Shown in pieces: positions 17,585-26,093 of a stretch of 64,000 nt of DNA. The position numbers and the translations under genes are program-made. Position 1 is the stretch's first letter. Every line of letters begins with the position of its first letter. The notes under the pieces are model-generated. The model saw only the letters and a list, made by a program, of their open reading frames with translations, searched no databases and was not told where the DNA came from. This stretch comes from Actibacterium sp. 188UL27-1 (lineage in GTDB: Bacteria; Pseudomonadota; Alphaproteobacteria; Rhodobacterales; Rhodobacteraceae), in NCBI RefSeq assembly GCF_016901225.1, contig NZ_JAFEUL010000006.1:124001-188000 (forward strand), given 5' to 3'.

Positions 17585-17887
17585 TCAGGTCAATCGACCG
17601 GCCAGATCCGCAAGGACGCGTGAGGGGGCGATCAAGACATCGCGCTCCGAGACCACCATGGTAAGATACCCGCGCTGCGCAAGGTAGGTTTGTACGGCTG
17701 CGTCCCGGTCCGGCGAATGGTTGATGACCACAGCCAGGTGCTGGCTCGGGATCAGGAAATCCACGATGTGAGGCCCAATCGGCGCCATCCGACGTATCGA
17801 GAGACCCTGGAAGCGATGGGCGCGCAAATGCTGCCACAAAGCCTGTTGCGCTGGTGTCATCCTGCGCCTGTTGGCGCGCGCCTCCAT
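17585..17887 (-). CDS. DUF559-like protein, degenerate endonuclease motif
   Basis: A 100-residue protein of the DUF559 (Vsr/restriction-endonuclease-like) type. Family marks are RMTPAQQALWQHLR, then RMAPIGPHIVDF near residue 42. The usual E-x-D-G-x-x-H active-site segment after the core strand is missing: it reads LAVVINHSPDRD, so acidic catalytic residues appear lost. The ATG at 17887 is chosen because the upstream frame runs through a GC-rich repeat. The gene sits between phnI and phnJ, which are normally adjacent, and is flanked upstream by inverted repeats. It is probably an insertion into the operon. Confidence 0.65.
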   Translation of the reverse strand: MEARANRRRMTPAQQALWQHLRAHRFQGLSIRRMAPIGPHIVDFLIPSQHLAVVINHSPDRDAAVQTYLAQRGYLTMVVSERDVLIAPSRVLADLAGRLT

Positions 17888-17917
17888 CTTTTGTGCGGAT
17901 GACTGAAAGCCGGGCAG

Positions 17918-18093
17918 GACCCCCTCCCTCTCCCTCCCCCCCGGATGGGGGGAGGGAAGCTCTGTTGCTTGGATCGCCAAAAGAGCATGTCGCGGTTAAT
18001 CCCGGCTTAACTCGAGAAATACGACTCGGTCCTTTAGAGATTTCGTGCGCCCTGTCCCCTCCCCCTGCGGGGGGGAGGGTTAGGGAGGGGGTC
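17918..18093. repeat. inverted pair of C/G-run hairpin repeats upstream of the DUF559 gene
   Basis: The left arm (17918-17957) and right arm (18055-18093) are near-perfect reverse complements (shared core GACCCCCTCCCT and a second CCCTCCCCCC block, with a 2-base difference between them). The inner part of each arm can also fold on itself. The 97 bp between them carries no gene. Repeats of this look are common as dispersed intergenic elements in alphaproteobacteria, often beside DUF559 genes (recollection, not searched). Confidence 0.7.
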
Positions 18094-18112
18094 GGCAAGC
18101 CGTGCTGAAGTC

Positions 18113-19198
18113 TCACTCTGCGGTCTCCCGTCCGGCAGCCATGGCCTCGGCTCGAAGCTTTCGGACCAGTTCCAGTTCGGACTGGAAATCCACGTAGTGA
18201 GGTAGCTTTATATGCTCCAGAAACCCCGTCGCCTGGATGTTATCGCAATGATACAGCACAAACTCTTCGTCCTGGGCCGGAGCGCCGGTATTTTCCTCCC
18301 CCATCTCTTTGGCCCGCAAGGCGCGGTCCACCAGGGCCATGGAAATTGCCTTGCGCTCCGTCATGCCGAAGACCAAACCGTATCCCCGGGTGAATTGTGG
18401 GGGTTCCCTTCCGGAGCCTTTGAACTGGTTCACCGTCTCGCATTCAGTGACCTGCACCTCTCCGATTTCGACAGAAAAGCCGAGTTCCGGGATCTCCATC
18501 TCGACTGCCACGGTTCCGATGCGCAATTCGCCCACAAAGGCGTGGTTACGCCCATATCCGCGCTGGGTTGAATAGGCCATGCCAAGGACAAACCCTTCAT
18601 CCCCCCGGGTCAGCGATTGCAGGCGCAGGGATCGGTCGGCTGGCAGTTCCAAGGGGTCGCGGGTCAGATCTGGCGGTGTCTCATCCGTTGCGGTTTCGGG
18701 TTGGATCAGACCATCTCGGTTCAGGAAATCGGTAATATGGGGGGTCGGCTCGGCTCGGGGTGTCGCAACCGGGGCGTCCGGAACCAGACCATCCGCCGCC
18801 AGTTTGAAATCAAGCAAGCGGTGCGTGTAATCGAATGTCGGCCCCAGAACCTGCCCGCCGGGCGCATCCTTGAATGTCGCGGAAACACGGCGATCCACCG
18901 CCATCGCCTCGGTCTCGACCGGGGAGGAATATCCGAAACGGGGCAATGTCGTGCGATAGGCGCGGACCAGAAAGATCGCCTCGATCAAATCGCCGCGAGC
19001 CTGCTTGATCGCCAATGCTGCAAGATCCCGGTCATAGAGCGACCCCTCGGCCATGACCCGGTTGATCGCCAGGGCCATCTGTTCGCGGATCTGTTCGACA
19101 CTCAACTCGGGGACGGCGGGATCGCCGCGCCGCTCTTCGGCCAGCCAGGCATGGGCATTTTCAATTGCCTGCTCGCCGCCCTTTACTGCGACATACAT
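18113..19198 (-). CDS. phnI: C-P lyase core subunit PhnI
   Basis: PhnI (361 aa, usual length), the nucleosidase-like core subunit that, with PhnG, PhnH and PhnL, displaces adenine from ATP with methylphosphonate. The N-terminus MYVAVKGGEQAIENAHAWLA and the following QIREQMALAINRVMAEGSLYD are diagnostic. Further family blocks are FLVRAYRTTLPRFGYSSPV and LGMAYSTQRGYGRNHAFVGE, and the C-terminal part carries LPHYVDFQSELELVRKLR. One base separates it from phnH. The tail of the gene abuts the inverted repeat element. Confidence 0.96.
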   Translation of the reverse strand: MYVAVKGGEQAIENAHAWLAEERRGDPAVPELSVEQIREQMALAINRVMAEGSLYDRDLAALAIKQARGDLIEAIFLVRAYRTTLPRFGYSSPVETEAMAVDRRVSATFKDAPGGQVLGPTFDYTHRLLDFKLAADGLVPDAPVATPRAEPTPHITDFLNRDGLIQPETATDETPPDLTRDPLELPADRSLRLQSLTRGDEGFVLGMAYSTQRGYGRNHAFVGELRIGTVAVEMEIPELGFSVEIGEVQVTECETVNQFKGSGREPPQFTRGYGLVFGMTERKAISMALVDRALRAKEMGEENTGAPAQDEEFVLYHCDNIQATGFLEHIKLPHYVDFQSELELVRKLRAEAMAAGRETAE

Positions 19199-19199
19199 G

Positions 19200-19769
19200 T
19201 CAGAGGGCCTCCAATCGGGTCGTCCGCGGTAGACCGGTCAGTTGGTCTCCCGCCGTGAAATAGAAATCCAGCCCCAGCGGAAAAAGCGCATGATTGGCCG
19301 TAAAAGCCGCAGCTTCGGGCAGGAAAGCCGCGCGCGTCGCCTTGATCCCCGGACCAGCCAGCATGTGCGTCGCCTCATCGAGATCCGTACATTCGACAAT
19401 CAGCGTTGCAGAGCGATCCGGATATTCAGGCGTCCCGATGCGGTACTCCGTCAGGGGGGGCAACGCATCCCAGATCCCCAACGCAAAATGCGCCTCAGAC
19501 GGGCCAACCAGGGGCGCCGCGGTGTGAAATGTGACCCAATCCTGAATAGGCTTTGCGGAATGTGCACCTGCTAGGTAAACCGGTGTTTCGGGGTCGCACA
19601 GTGTCAAAAGCACGGTCCCGGCCGCCACCGAAAGCGGGGCTGGTGGTGCTGCCCCCGCAATCTGCTGAAGCTCACCGGGTCGGGCCATCGCGTTCAGACA
19701 GGCGCGAAACGCATGGGCCGCCTGGATAGGCGCATCGGTGAACCCTCCCTGAAATGCGGTATGCTGCAT
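19200..19769 (-). CDS. phnH: C-P lyase core subunit PhnH
   Basis: PhnH (189 aa), a structural subunit of the PhnGHIJ core complex. The N-terminus has the family marks AFQGGFTDAPIQAAHAFRA and AMARPGE. The C-terminal FPLGLDFYFTAGDQLTGLPR is typical. The ATG at 19769 is preferred over a TTG one codon upstream; GGAGAGG precedes it, and it shares a base with the phnG stop codon (TGATG). Confidence 0.95.
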   Translation of the reverse strand: MQHTAFQGGFTDAPIQAAHAFRACLNAMARPGELQQIAGAAPPAPLSVAAGTVLLTLCDPETPVYLAGAHSAKPIQDWVTFHTAAPLVGPSEAHFALGIWDALPPLTEYRIGTPEYPDRSATLIVECTDLDEATHMLAGPGIKATRAAFLPEAAAFTANHALFPLGLDFYFTAGDQLTGLPRTTRLEAL

Positions 19770-20212
19770 CAATCCTCTCCGCGAGCCATTGTGAAGAAAT
19801 CAACCTTTGTCGCCGCGGCTTTCGCGGCGCGCTGGGTGCGGGCGGCCTCAGCGGCCTTTTGCAATGGCTCCAGGATCCCGGCGCGGACCTGATCGGCCTG
19901 GGCCGACTGCATAAGCGCATCGACCAGTGCCGCTACCCGCGCCTTGTCACCGTCACGCCCTTGCACATAAGCATGACCCACCGCACCACCCTCTAGTTGC
20001 ACAGAACAGCGGGTTATGGTCATCTCGCCCAGATTAAAGGCAGATCCAGTTCCCCCCATGCGTCCACGGACCATCACTGCACCGATCTCTGGCGCGCGTA
20101 ATGTGTTAAACTGAGGAGCGAATCCCGACCTGTCCCAGATCGTCGCAAGGAGGTCAGACGGCGCTTTTGCCAGAAGGCTCATCCATGATTGGCGATCATT
20201 GGGCGTATTCAT
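19769..20212 (-). CDS. phnG: C-P lyase core subunit PhnG
   Basis: PhnG (147 aa), the first structural gene of the operon. It has the family blocks RQSWMSLLAKAPSDLL at the N-terminus and PEIGAVMVRGRMGGTGSAFN in the middle, then GHAYVQGRDGDKARVAALVD. It partners PhnH and PhnI in the core complex. Its start lies 19 bp downstream of the palindrome proposed as the PhnF operator. Confidence 0.95.
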   Translation of the reverse strand: MNTPNDRQSWMSLLAKAPSDLLATIWDRSGFAPQFNTLRAPEIGAVMVRGRMGGTGSAFNLGEMTITRCSVQLEGGAVGHAYVQGRDGDKARVAALVDALMQSAQADQVRAGILEPLQKAAEAARTQRAAKAAATKVDFFTMARGED

Positions 20213-20230
20213 TTGGACAATTCAATCAGA

Positions 20231-20248
20231 TGTATAGACAACTATACA
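20231..20248. promoter_or_regulatory. probable PhnF operator palindrome
   Basis: Perfect 7-bp inverted repeat TGTATAG-ACAA-CTATACA in the 95-bp divergent gap between phnG and phnF. It resembles the TATAGAC-type half sites known for PhnF-type GntR regulators. Binding here would repress phnG and probably autoregulate phnF. The assignment rests on position and symmetry. Confidence 0.65.
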
Positions 20249-20307
20249 AATTTTGCCAGCCGGCCCGTTTGAAGACAAGCGGTATGATGTGAAAGTTTGG
20301 TAACAGA

Positions 20308-21021
20308 ATGGCTCGTTCTCCTATTTGGCAAACCATTGCCCAAACCTTGCGCGAAGATATTTCCGCGGGGCACTATTTACCCGGTGGCAAGATGCCGACC
20401 GAGGCGCAGTTGGCCGAACGCTTTGGCGTGAACCGTCATACGGTGCGGCGAGCGCTCAAGGATCTGGCCGATGCCGGCACGGTCTTTGCCCGGCGCGGCG
20501 CCGGTGTCTTTGTAACAGCCAAGCCCACGCCCTATCCAATCGGGCGGCGCGTGCGGTTTCATCAGAACCTGGCCGCCATGGGCCGCATCGCTGATCGCAA
20601 ATTACTCCGGCTTGAGACGCGATCGGCTGACAAGACCGAACGGTCGCAATTGGAGCTTCCCGAACATGCGCCCGTCCACATCTATGAAGGTGTGTCCTTT
20701 GCGGACCGCGCGCCCATCGCGCTTTTCGTCACGGCTTTTCCGGCAGAGATGTTTCCTGCCCTCACCGAAGCATTGCAGCAGACATTCTCCGTCACCGAGG
20801 CGCTGAAGAGCTGCGGTTTGAAGGATTATACCCGCATTCGCACACAACTTACGGCAGAACGGGCCAATTCCGCACAAGCCGCCCATTTGCGGATAAACGA
20901 GGGCGCCCCCTTGCTGAAAACCGAAAGTGTCAATATCGATGGAACGGGGAGCCCGGTTGAATACGGGCAAACTTGGTTCGTGGGGGATCGGGTGACATTG
21001 ACGGTTTCAGAGGATGACTAG
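20308..21021 (+). CDS. phnF: phosphonate regulator PhnF, GntR/HutC family
   Basis: A 237-residue GntR-family repressor of the HutC type. The N-terminal winged helix-turn-helix spans about residues 5-70 (MPTEAQLAERFGVNRHTVRR is the recognition region). The UTRA ligand-binding domain follows (about 90-230), ending with the usual YGQTWFVGDRVTL. It is divergent from the phn operon, as is common for phnF. It should control the operon through the palindrome at 20231-20248. Confidence 0.93.
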   Translation: MARSPIWQTIAQTLREDISAGHYLPGGKMPTEAQLAERFGVNRHTVRRALKDLADAGTVFARRGAGVFVTAKPTPYPIGRRVRFHQNLAAMGRIADRKLLRLETRSADKTERSQLELPEHAPVHIYEGVSFADRAPIALFVTAFPAEMFPALTEALQQTFSVTEALKSCGLKDYTRIRTQLTAERANSAQAAHLRINEGAPLLKTESVNIDGTGSPVEYGQTWFVGDRVTLTVSEDD

Positions 21022-21090
21022 CGGCAGGTAGCGTGCGGGTTGGCCATATTTCGGCCGATACCCGGCTGTTTGCGTTAAATTTTAACCAGA

Positions 21091-21113
21091 AACCGCCGTA
21101 TATTCCGGTGGTT
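21091..21113. promoter_or_regulatory. dyad upstream of the kinase gene
   Basis: An 8-bp inverted repeat with one mismatch (AACCGCCG - 7 nt - CGGTGGTT) in the 272-bp gap between phnF and the kinase gene. It could be a regulator site for the downstream block. Nothing else identifiable, apart from an A/T-rich patch just upstream (21075-21086), was found in this gap. Confidence 0.3.
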
Positions 21114-21293
21114 CCCGGTCTGGATGCAAGGAATTGTTTCTAGGCAGGTTATAATGGTTAACTTGAGGCGGTATTCCCGACGCCAAAAAAACTAATTAGC
21201 ATCACGATTAGGACAAATTCTAAGGGGATAAGAACTATGGCGGTTCAGGTACAACTGTGTGTGACCAGGACTAGGTCAGAATTTGGGTGAAAT

Positions 21294-24194
21294 ATGGCGT
21301 CTGCAATCAAAAAAGAGATAGCGGAAGACAGCGACCAAACGTTCAATGACGAGCTGAAGCCCGGCACGTCGTTGATGCATGGTCAATACACGATCGAACG
21401 GTTTCTGAACGCAGGTGGGTTCGGCATCACGTATCTGGCGCGGGACAGCTTGGACCGTAAGATCGTGATCAAGGAATGCTTTCCCGGCACGTTTTGCCGT
21501 CGCAGCGATACGATTGTGCATGCACGGTCCCGCGCGCATCAGGCTGAACTGAAGTCGATTGTGCGCCTGTTCGTGCAGGAGGCCCGAAGCCTTGCAAAGC
21601 TGGATCACCCCAACATCGTGGGCGTGCATCAGGTATTCGAAGACAACGACACGGCCTATATGGCGCTGGATTTCATCGAGGGTCGCGATCTTCTGGATAC
21701 GCTGGAAGACGAAAGTGAAAAGCTGCCCGCGAAGGAAGTTGAGCAGATGCTCATCCAGATCCTGGATGCCGTCGAATTCATCCACGAGAATTCGATGCTG
21801 CACCGGGATATCTCTCCGGATAACATCCTGTTGGATGCCGAGCGCAAGCCGGTCCTGATCGACTTTGGCGCCGCCCGTGAGCAAGCCACCAAAGCAAGCC
21901 GTGTCCTGTCGGCCATGCGCGTTGTTAAAGACGGCTATTCACCCCAGGAATTCTACATTGCAGGTAGTGACCAGAGCGCATCAAGCGATCTTTATGCTCT
22001 CGGTGCCACGTTCTACCATGTGATTGCCGGTGAAACGCCACCGAACAGTCAGGCGCGTCTGGCCGCCGTCGCAAGCGGCGATGAAGACCCCTATGTGTCG
22101 CTGACGAAACACGAGAAGGCGACGGCATACGAGAAGTATTTCCTGGATGCGATCGACAAGGCGCTGCGGGTTCTGCCCAAGGATCGCTTGCAATCGGCCG
22201 CCGAATGGAAAGACCTGATCGTCGAAGAAAAGCGGGTTGAAGCCGCGCTGAAGGCTGCGGAAGGCGATTCCGAGATCAACTCGAAAATCGCCAACCTGGT
22301 CAGCTCTGCCTCGGTCGAGGAAGAGCCAGCCGCGGAGACCAAGGAAAAGAAGGTCGTCGTTGCGACGAATATTCGCCCGCGCCGCGTCAAAAGCCGGGTC
22401 AAGACCCGGGTCGATGCAATCACGCCGACGCGCCGACCGCAATCCAAGCTGGTCGGCAAGGACAAGTCCGTTGCCGGGTCGCAGACCCGCGTGGCGGACC
22501 AGGCCAAGGTTGCCAGCAGTACCAAACCGCAGAAGTCCAAGACTGGCCTTTTGCTGGCATCGGGCGCCGTTATGGCATTGATTGCCGGTGGTGTTGTGCT
22601 GACCCAGACAGATCTTTTGGGCTCTGCAGATACGGCTGGGCAGGCTTCGGATACCCAATCTGCAGTGCCAGTGGCGGAGGATAGTGCGGCTGCACCGGAG
22701 CAGACCCCGGCGCCTGAGACAAGTACGGTTGTCACTGAGGACGCGACAGCGCCTGCAGCAGAAACGCCGACTGAGGAAGCAGCGGTGACCCCTGCCCCAG
22801 CCGTGACCGACACGCCAGACACAAATACCGCTGCTGCAGACACCGATACGGCTGTTGCAGAAACGGACCAGACCGCGGCGACGGCAACGCCTGAGGCGAT
22901 TGCGCAAGACGAGACATCTGACGATGTTGCCTCTGCAACCGATGCTGCCGCAGTAAGCGATGATGGCGAGACAGAGCCCGATGCTCCGATTGCGACAGCC
23001 GAGGCTACACCTGAGGCAACCCCCGAAATGGTGCCAGTGCCGGCTGATGTTGTGACGGCGCCTGCGCTTGACCCGATCACCGAAGATCGTGCGGGGGCGT
23101 TGGAAGCCCAGACTGCCGCAGTTGCATCGGCGCTTGCCGAGGCGGAAGCCGTGCGGCCCTTCGATGCGGACGCCGCATCCGGATCCGGCGGTGCAGACAG
23201 CGTGACGGCAACCCGATCTCAAACGGCGTCGGTCACTGCAGCTCAAGGCGGTGTCACGGCAACGGTCCGGGGTGAGACTACCGCCGCGACAGTGCTGAGC
23301 GAAACCAGTGCGACAGCTGTTTCGGCCCGCGTAGAGGCCAGCACAGCGCCCATTGGCACGAATATTGCAGAGCGCACCGGTTCGATTGACGTTGAAAGCA
23401 CGGGATCCATCGATATTGCGAGCGCAATCGCCACAATCGCATCCCAGGAAACTCTGGGATCCACCGGTGACGCCACAGCTGCGAACGTGGCCCAGACGCT
23501 GGACGTCGCCGTCGGCAAGGAAGTTGTGGCTACGGCTGTCGAAGATGACACCAACGAGGGTGGCAGCGCGGCGGGCAACACATCGGGCGGAGATATCCTG
23601 GAGGCCTCCTTTGTGTTGTCCGGCTGGTCGGTCGATCTGCCTTTCACATCGGATATCAGCGCCCCGATCACCATTTCAAATGTCACCGGCGAGGCCCTTC
23701 CGTGGATGGAGCCAGGCACGGAAATCGTGACGGTGAACGGCACTGCAATCGCATCTTTCGACGATATCTCGACTGTTTTGCGCGAAAACGTGACACTGGG
23801 CGATGGCCCGATCTTGACGGTTGAATTTGGTACGGTGCCCGCCGGGCAAGACGACGTGGTAACGCAATCCGCTGACCTGCAGGTGGTACAAAACACAGCA
23901 TTGTTGAATGGCACCCGGTTCAGAACCGTGTTTGAGGACAACGCTTGGAAGACAAGTGTGGCGTCGGTTCCGAGTGAAGTTGATACGGATCTGCAAGTCG
24001 GTGACATCGTGATGGCCTACATGCCGACGAGCGAGCGGTTCACGGATCGCGACTCGGTCAGGACCTTTTTCAACCGTGAGCTTGAGAATGGTCAAAACAA
24101 CTTCAGCTTTGCCGTATTCCGCGATGGATCGATCTGGGTGGCGTCATTCAAGAACGCCAACAGCGGTGATGGCGGAAACGACGGAAGCAACTAA
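21294..24194 (+). CDS. transmembrane Hanks-type Ser/Thr protein kinase with periplasmic PDZ-like end
   Basis: A 966-residue kinase. The catalytic domain (about residues 30-310) has the Gly loop AGGFGITYLA (40-49), Lys60 in IVIKECFP, HRDISPDN (from 170) and DFGAAR (from 190), so all core catalytic residues are present. A basic linker follows, then one transmembrane helix near 417-437 (GLLLASGAVMALIAGGVVL). After a long Ala/Thr/Glu-rich disordered stretch (about 440-765), a C-terminal folded region (about 768-960) looks like two PDZ-like repeats (WMEPGTEIVTVNGTAI and LQVGDIVMAYMP). The kinase is thus cytoplasmic and anchored, with an extracytoplasmic sensor or binding end. It opens a block with FHA, PP2C and GTPase genes, which are its likely partners. 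Confidence 0.92.
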   Translation: MASAIKKEIAEDSDQTFNDELKPGTSLMHGQYTIERFLNAGGFGITYLARDSLDRKIVIKECFPGTFCRRSDTIVHARSRAHQAELKSIVRLFVQEARSLAKLDHPNIVGVHQVFEDNDTAYMALDFIEGRDLLDTLEDESEKLPAKEVEQMLIQILDAVEFIHENSMLHRDISPDNILLDAERKPVLIDFGAAREQATKASRVLSAMRVVKDGYSPQEFYIAGSDQSASSDLYALGATFYHVIAGETPPNSQARLAAVASGDEDPYVSLTKHEKATAYEKYFLDAIDKALRVLPKDRLQSAAEWKDLIVEEKRVEAALKAAEGDSEINSKIANLVSSASVEEEPAAETKEKKVVVATNIRPRRVKSRVKTRVDAITPTRRPQSKLVGKDKSVAGSQTRVADQAKVASSTKPQKSKTGLLLASGAVMALIAGGVVLTQTDLLGSADTAGQASDTQSAVPVAEDSAAAPEQTPAPETSTVVTEDATAPAAETPTEEAAVTPAPAVTDTPDTNTAAADTDTAVAETDQTAATATPEAIAQDETSDDVASATDAAAVSDDGETEPDAPIATAEATPEATPEMVPVPADVVTAPALDPITEDRAGALEAQTAAVASALAEAEAVRPFDADAASGSGGADSVTATRSQTASVTAAQGGVTATVRGETTAATVLSETSATAVSARVEASTAPIGTNIAERTGSIDVESTGSIDIASAIATIASQETLGSTGDATAANVAQTLDVAVGKEVVATAVEDDTNEGGSAAGNTSGGDILEASFVLSGWSVDLPFTSDISAPITISNVTGEALPWMEPGTEIVTVNGTAIASFDDISTVLRENVTLGDGPILTVEFGTVPAGQDDVVTQSADLQVVQNTALLNGTRFRTVFEDNAWKTSVASVPSEVDTDLQVGDIVMAYMPTSERFTDRDSVRTFFNRELENGQNNFSFAVFRDGSIWVASFKNANSGDGGNDGSN

Positions 24195-24256
24195 TCGGAA
24201 CATTTCTCGCTCCTTTACTCTCTACACCCGCCGCACCAGAAACGGAGGCAAAACCC

Positions 24257-25171
24257 ATGAAGTTCATTCGTGACATCATCGCCAGAAAAGCCCAGCGATC
24301 GCTGGAAAAGTCCAAAGGGCCGGCGCCGGAGAGCACGACTGTGCCCCCGATGGAAGAAATCGTTGCGGCCCCGCCCACGCCCGTCCGCCGGGTGAGCATG
24401 CAGACACGCCCTGGCGCTCCAGCGGAACCTGCGCCCAAGCCGGAGGCCAAACCCGCCACGAGCAGTGATGAGCGCACGATTGCGGAATTGCTGAAAGGCG
24501 ATGCATCCGCGACCGAGACCACCGGGGATGACAATTCGCGTGTGTATGTCTGGGATATGGATGAGGACGGCGAGGACGCGGCGCCAGCCCCTGCCCCGCA
24601 GCCCCGCCAGCGCGCGACCGTTCCGACGACCCGCGGCAAGCAAGCGGCAGCGGCAGCCAGCCCCGAAAGCGGCGCCCAGCGTCGGCCGAGCCGGACCAAG
24701 ACGCGCCTTTTGGGCTTTGAAAAGACCGAAAGCGACGTGGTCGATCTGTTCGACGGATCCTCCAAATCCGCTCAGGTGGGGCGCGCAAAATTCCCGGTCG
24801 GTTGGCTGATCGTGACCGAAGGCCCCGGGCGCGGTGAGTCCTTTGCGCTGGTTGCTGGCATGTCCCAGATCGGTCGCGGGGAAGATCAAGCCGTGCAACT
24901 GGATTTTGGCGACACCGCCATTTCCCGCACAAACCACGCCGCTGTCGCCTATGATCCTGAAACGCATAAGTTTTTGCTGGGCCATGGCGGAAAATCGAAC
25001 ATCGTTCGATTGAATGATATGCCGGTTATCAGCACCGAGCCGATGGGGGATGGCGATATCATCCGGTTGGGCGAAACCACCTTGCGTTTTGTCGCTTTGT
25101 GTAACGACACTTTTAACTGGTCCGAGAACAACGACGGTTCAGAGGAGAGCGATGATGTGGCGATCGCCTGA
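24257..25171 (+). CDS. FHA domain protein
   Basis: A 304-residue cytoplasmic protein. The N-terminal 175 residues are Pro/Ala/charged and probably disordered. The C-terminal FHA domain (about 180-285) has the phosphothreonine-binding marks IGRGEDQAVQLDFGDTAISR and, after it, SRTNHAAVAYD and the GDIIRLGETTLRF end. Thr residues in RTKTRLLGFEKTE just before the domain are plausible targets of the upstream kinase. GGAGG precedes the ATG. The 3' end overlaps the phosphatase gene by 20 bp, which ties reader and eraser together. Confidence 0.9.
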   Translation: MKFIRDIIARKAQRSLEKSKGPAPESTTVPPMEEIVAAPPTPVRRVSMQTRPGAPAEPAPKPEAKPATSSDERTIAELLKGDASATETTGDDNSRVYVWDMDEDGEDAAPAPAPQPRQRATVPTTRGKQAAAAASPESGAQRRPSRTKTRLLGFEKTESDVVDLFDGSSKSAQVGRAKFPVGWLIVTEGPGRGESFALVAGMSQIGRGEDQAVQLDFGDTAISRTNHAAVAYDPETHKFLLGHGGKSNIVRLNDMPVISTEPMGDGDIIRLGETTLRFVALCNDTFNWSENNDGSEESDDVAIA

Positions 25172-26093
25172 CCCGCGTTTTGATGTGGCTTCCGCCATTT
25201 CCCGTGGTGGACGAGAGTATCAAGAAGATGCTGTCGTCACCGATTTTCCTGTGGGATCGGATAGTGGTTTTATTGTGTTGGCCGACGGTATGGGCGGCCA
25301 TGCGGCGGGTGATGTCGCTAGTAAGATCGTATTGACGGAAGTCTATAGCGAGCTGAAATTTCAAAGTCCGAACTTTCTGGATTTCGAGGCCGAGATCCCC
25401 GACTATTTGCATGCTGCCGCCGATGCTGCGAATGCATCTGTTCGAGGACATGTGAGCAACAATCCAGAAACCCATGGTATGGGGGCCACCCTGGTCTCGA
25501 TCGTCTTGGTGGAAGACCGGTTATTCTGGATGTCGATTGGCGACTCGCCACTTTATCTTTTCCGCGGGGGCAAGATGTCCCAGCTAAACGAAGATCACTC
25601 CATGGCTCCCCAGATTGATTTCATGATCAAATCCGGTTTGATGGATCCCGAGGTTGGCAAAAACCACCCGGACCGCAACTGCCTCACTTCGGTTATCCTG
25701 GGCGAAAAGGTGGCCAAGGTGGATTGTCCCGACAAACCCATCGATATGCAGGAAGGTGACATCATCATCGTGTCCAGCGATGGCCTGCAATATCTGGAAG
25801 ATCGGCAGATCGAGCGTATCGTGGTGAAGAACCGCCGCAAGAGCAGTGCCGAAATATCACGCTTGCTGCTGGCTGCGATTGACTCTCTGGATGATCCGGA
25901 TCAGGACAACGTGTCTTTTTCGATCGTGAAGGTTAATCACATCGAACGGTATAAGCGGTTGGCGCGCGCTCCCAAGAGCCGCAATAGCCTGGGATCTGCA
26001 AACGGGACGAAAGCTGTGCCCTATTCGGACGTGGTCAATTTGCCGGATTTTCAAGAGCCCCCGACGCGACTTGTGGCGGGTAGCAAGAAGTGA
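25152..26093 (+). CDS. PP2C-type Ser/Thr protein phosphatase
   Basis: A 313-residue PPM/PP2C phosphatase, the expected eraser of the kinase marks. It shows all family motifs: ISRGGREYQEDA, VLADGMGGHAAG (metal-binding Asp near 45), HGMGATLVSIV, MSIGDSPLYLFRGG, SSDGL and DNVSFSIV. A C-terminal tail of about 60 residues is extra. AGGAGAG precedes the ATG at 25152, which lies inside the FHA gene. The stop overlaps the next gene's GTG by 4 bp. Confidence 0.93.
   Translation: MMWRSPDPRFDVASAISRGGREYQEDAVVTDFPVGSDSGFIVLADGMGGHAAGDVASKIVLTEVYSELKFQSPNFLDFEAEIPDYLHAAADAANASVRGHVSNNPETHGMGATLVSIVLVEDRLFWMSIGDSPLYLFRGGKMSQLNEDHSMAPQIDFMIKSGLMDPEVGKNHPDRNCLTSVILGEKVAKVDCPDKPIDMQEGDIIIVSSDGLQYLEDRQIERIVVKNRRKSSAEISRLLLAAIDSLDDPDQDNVSFSIVKVNHIERYKRLARAPKSRNSLGSANGTKAVPYSDVVNLPDFQEPPTRLVAGSKK

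Noticed and set aside
17585-18093. Insertion sequence with transposase
   Set aside because: No transposase gene or target-site duplication could be identified. The DUF559 gene and repeats are listed as a repeat and gene only.
17484-18116. 210-codon reading frame in the phnI-phnJ spacer
   Set aside because: It runs through the C/G repeat with low-complexity translation and has no family resemblance. The DUF559-like frame in the same region is better supported.
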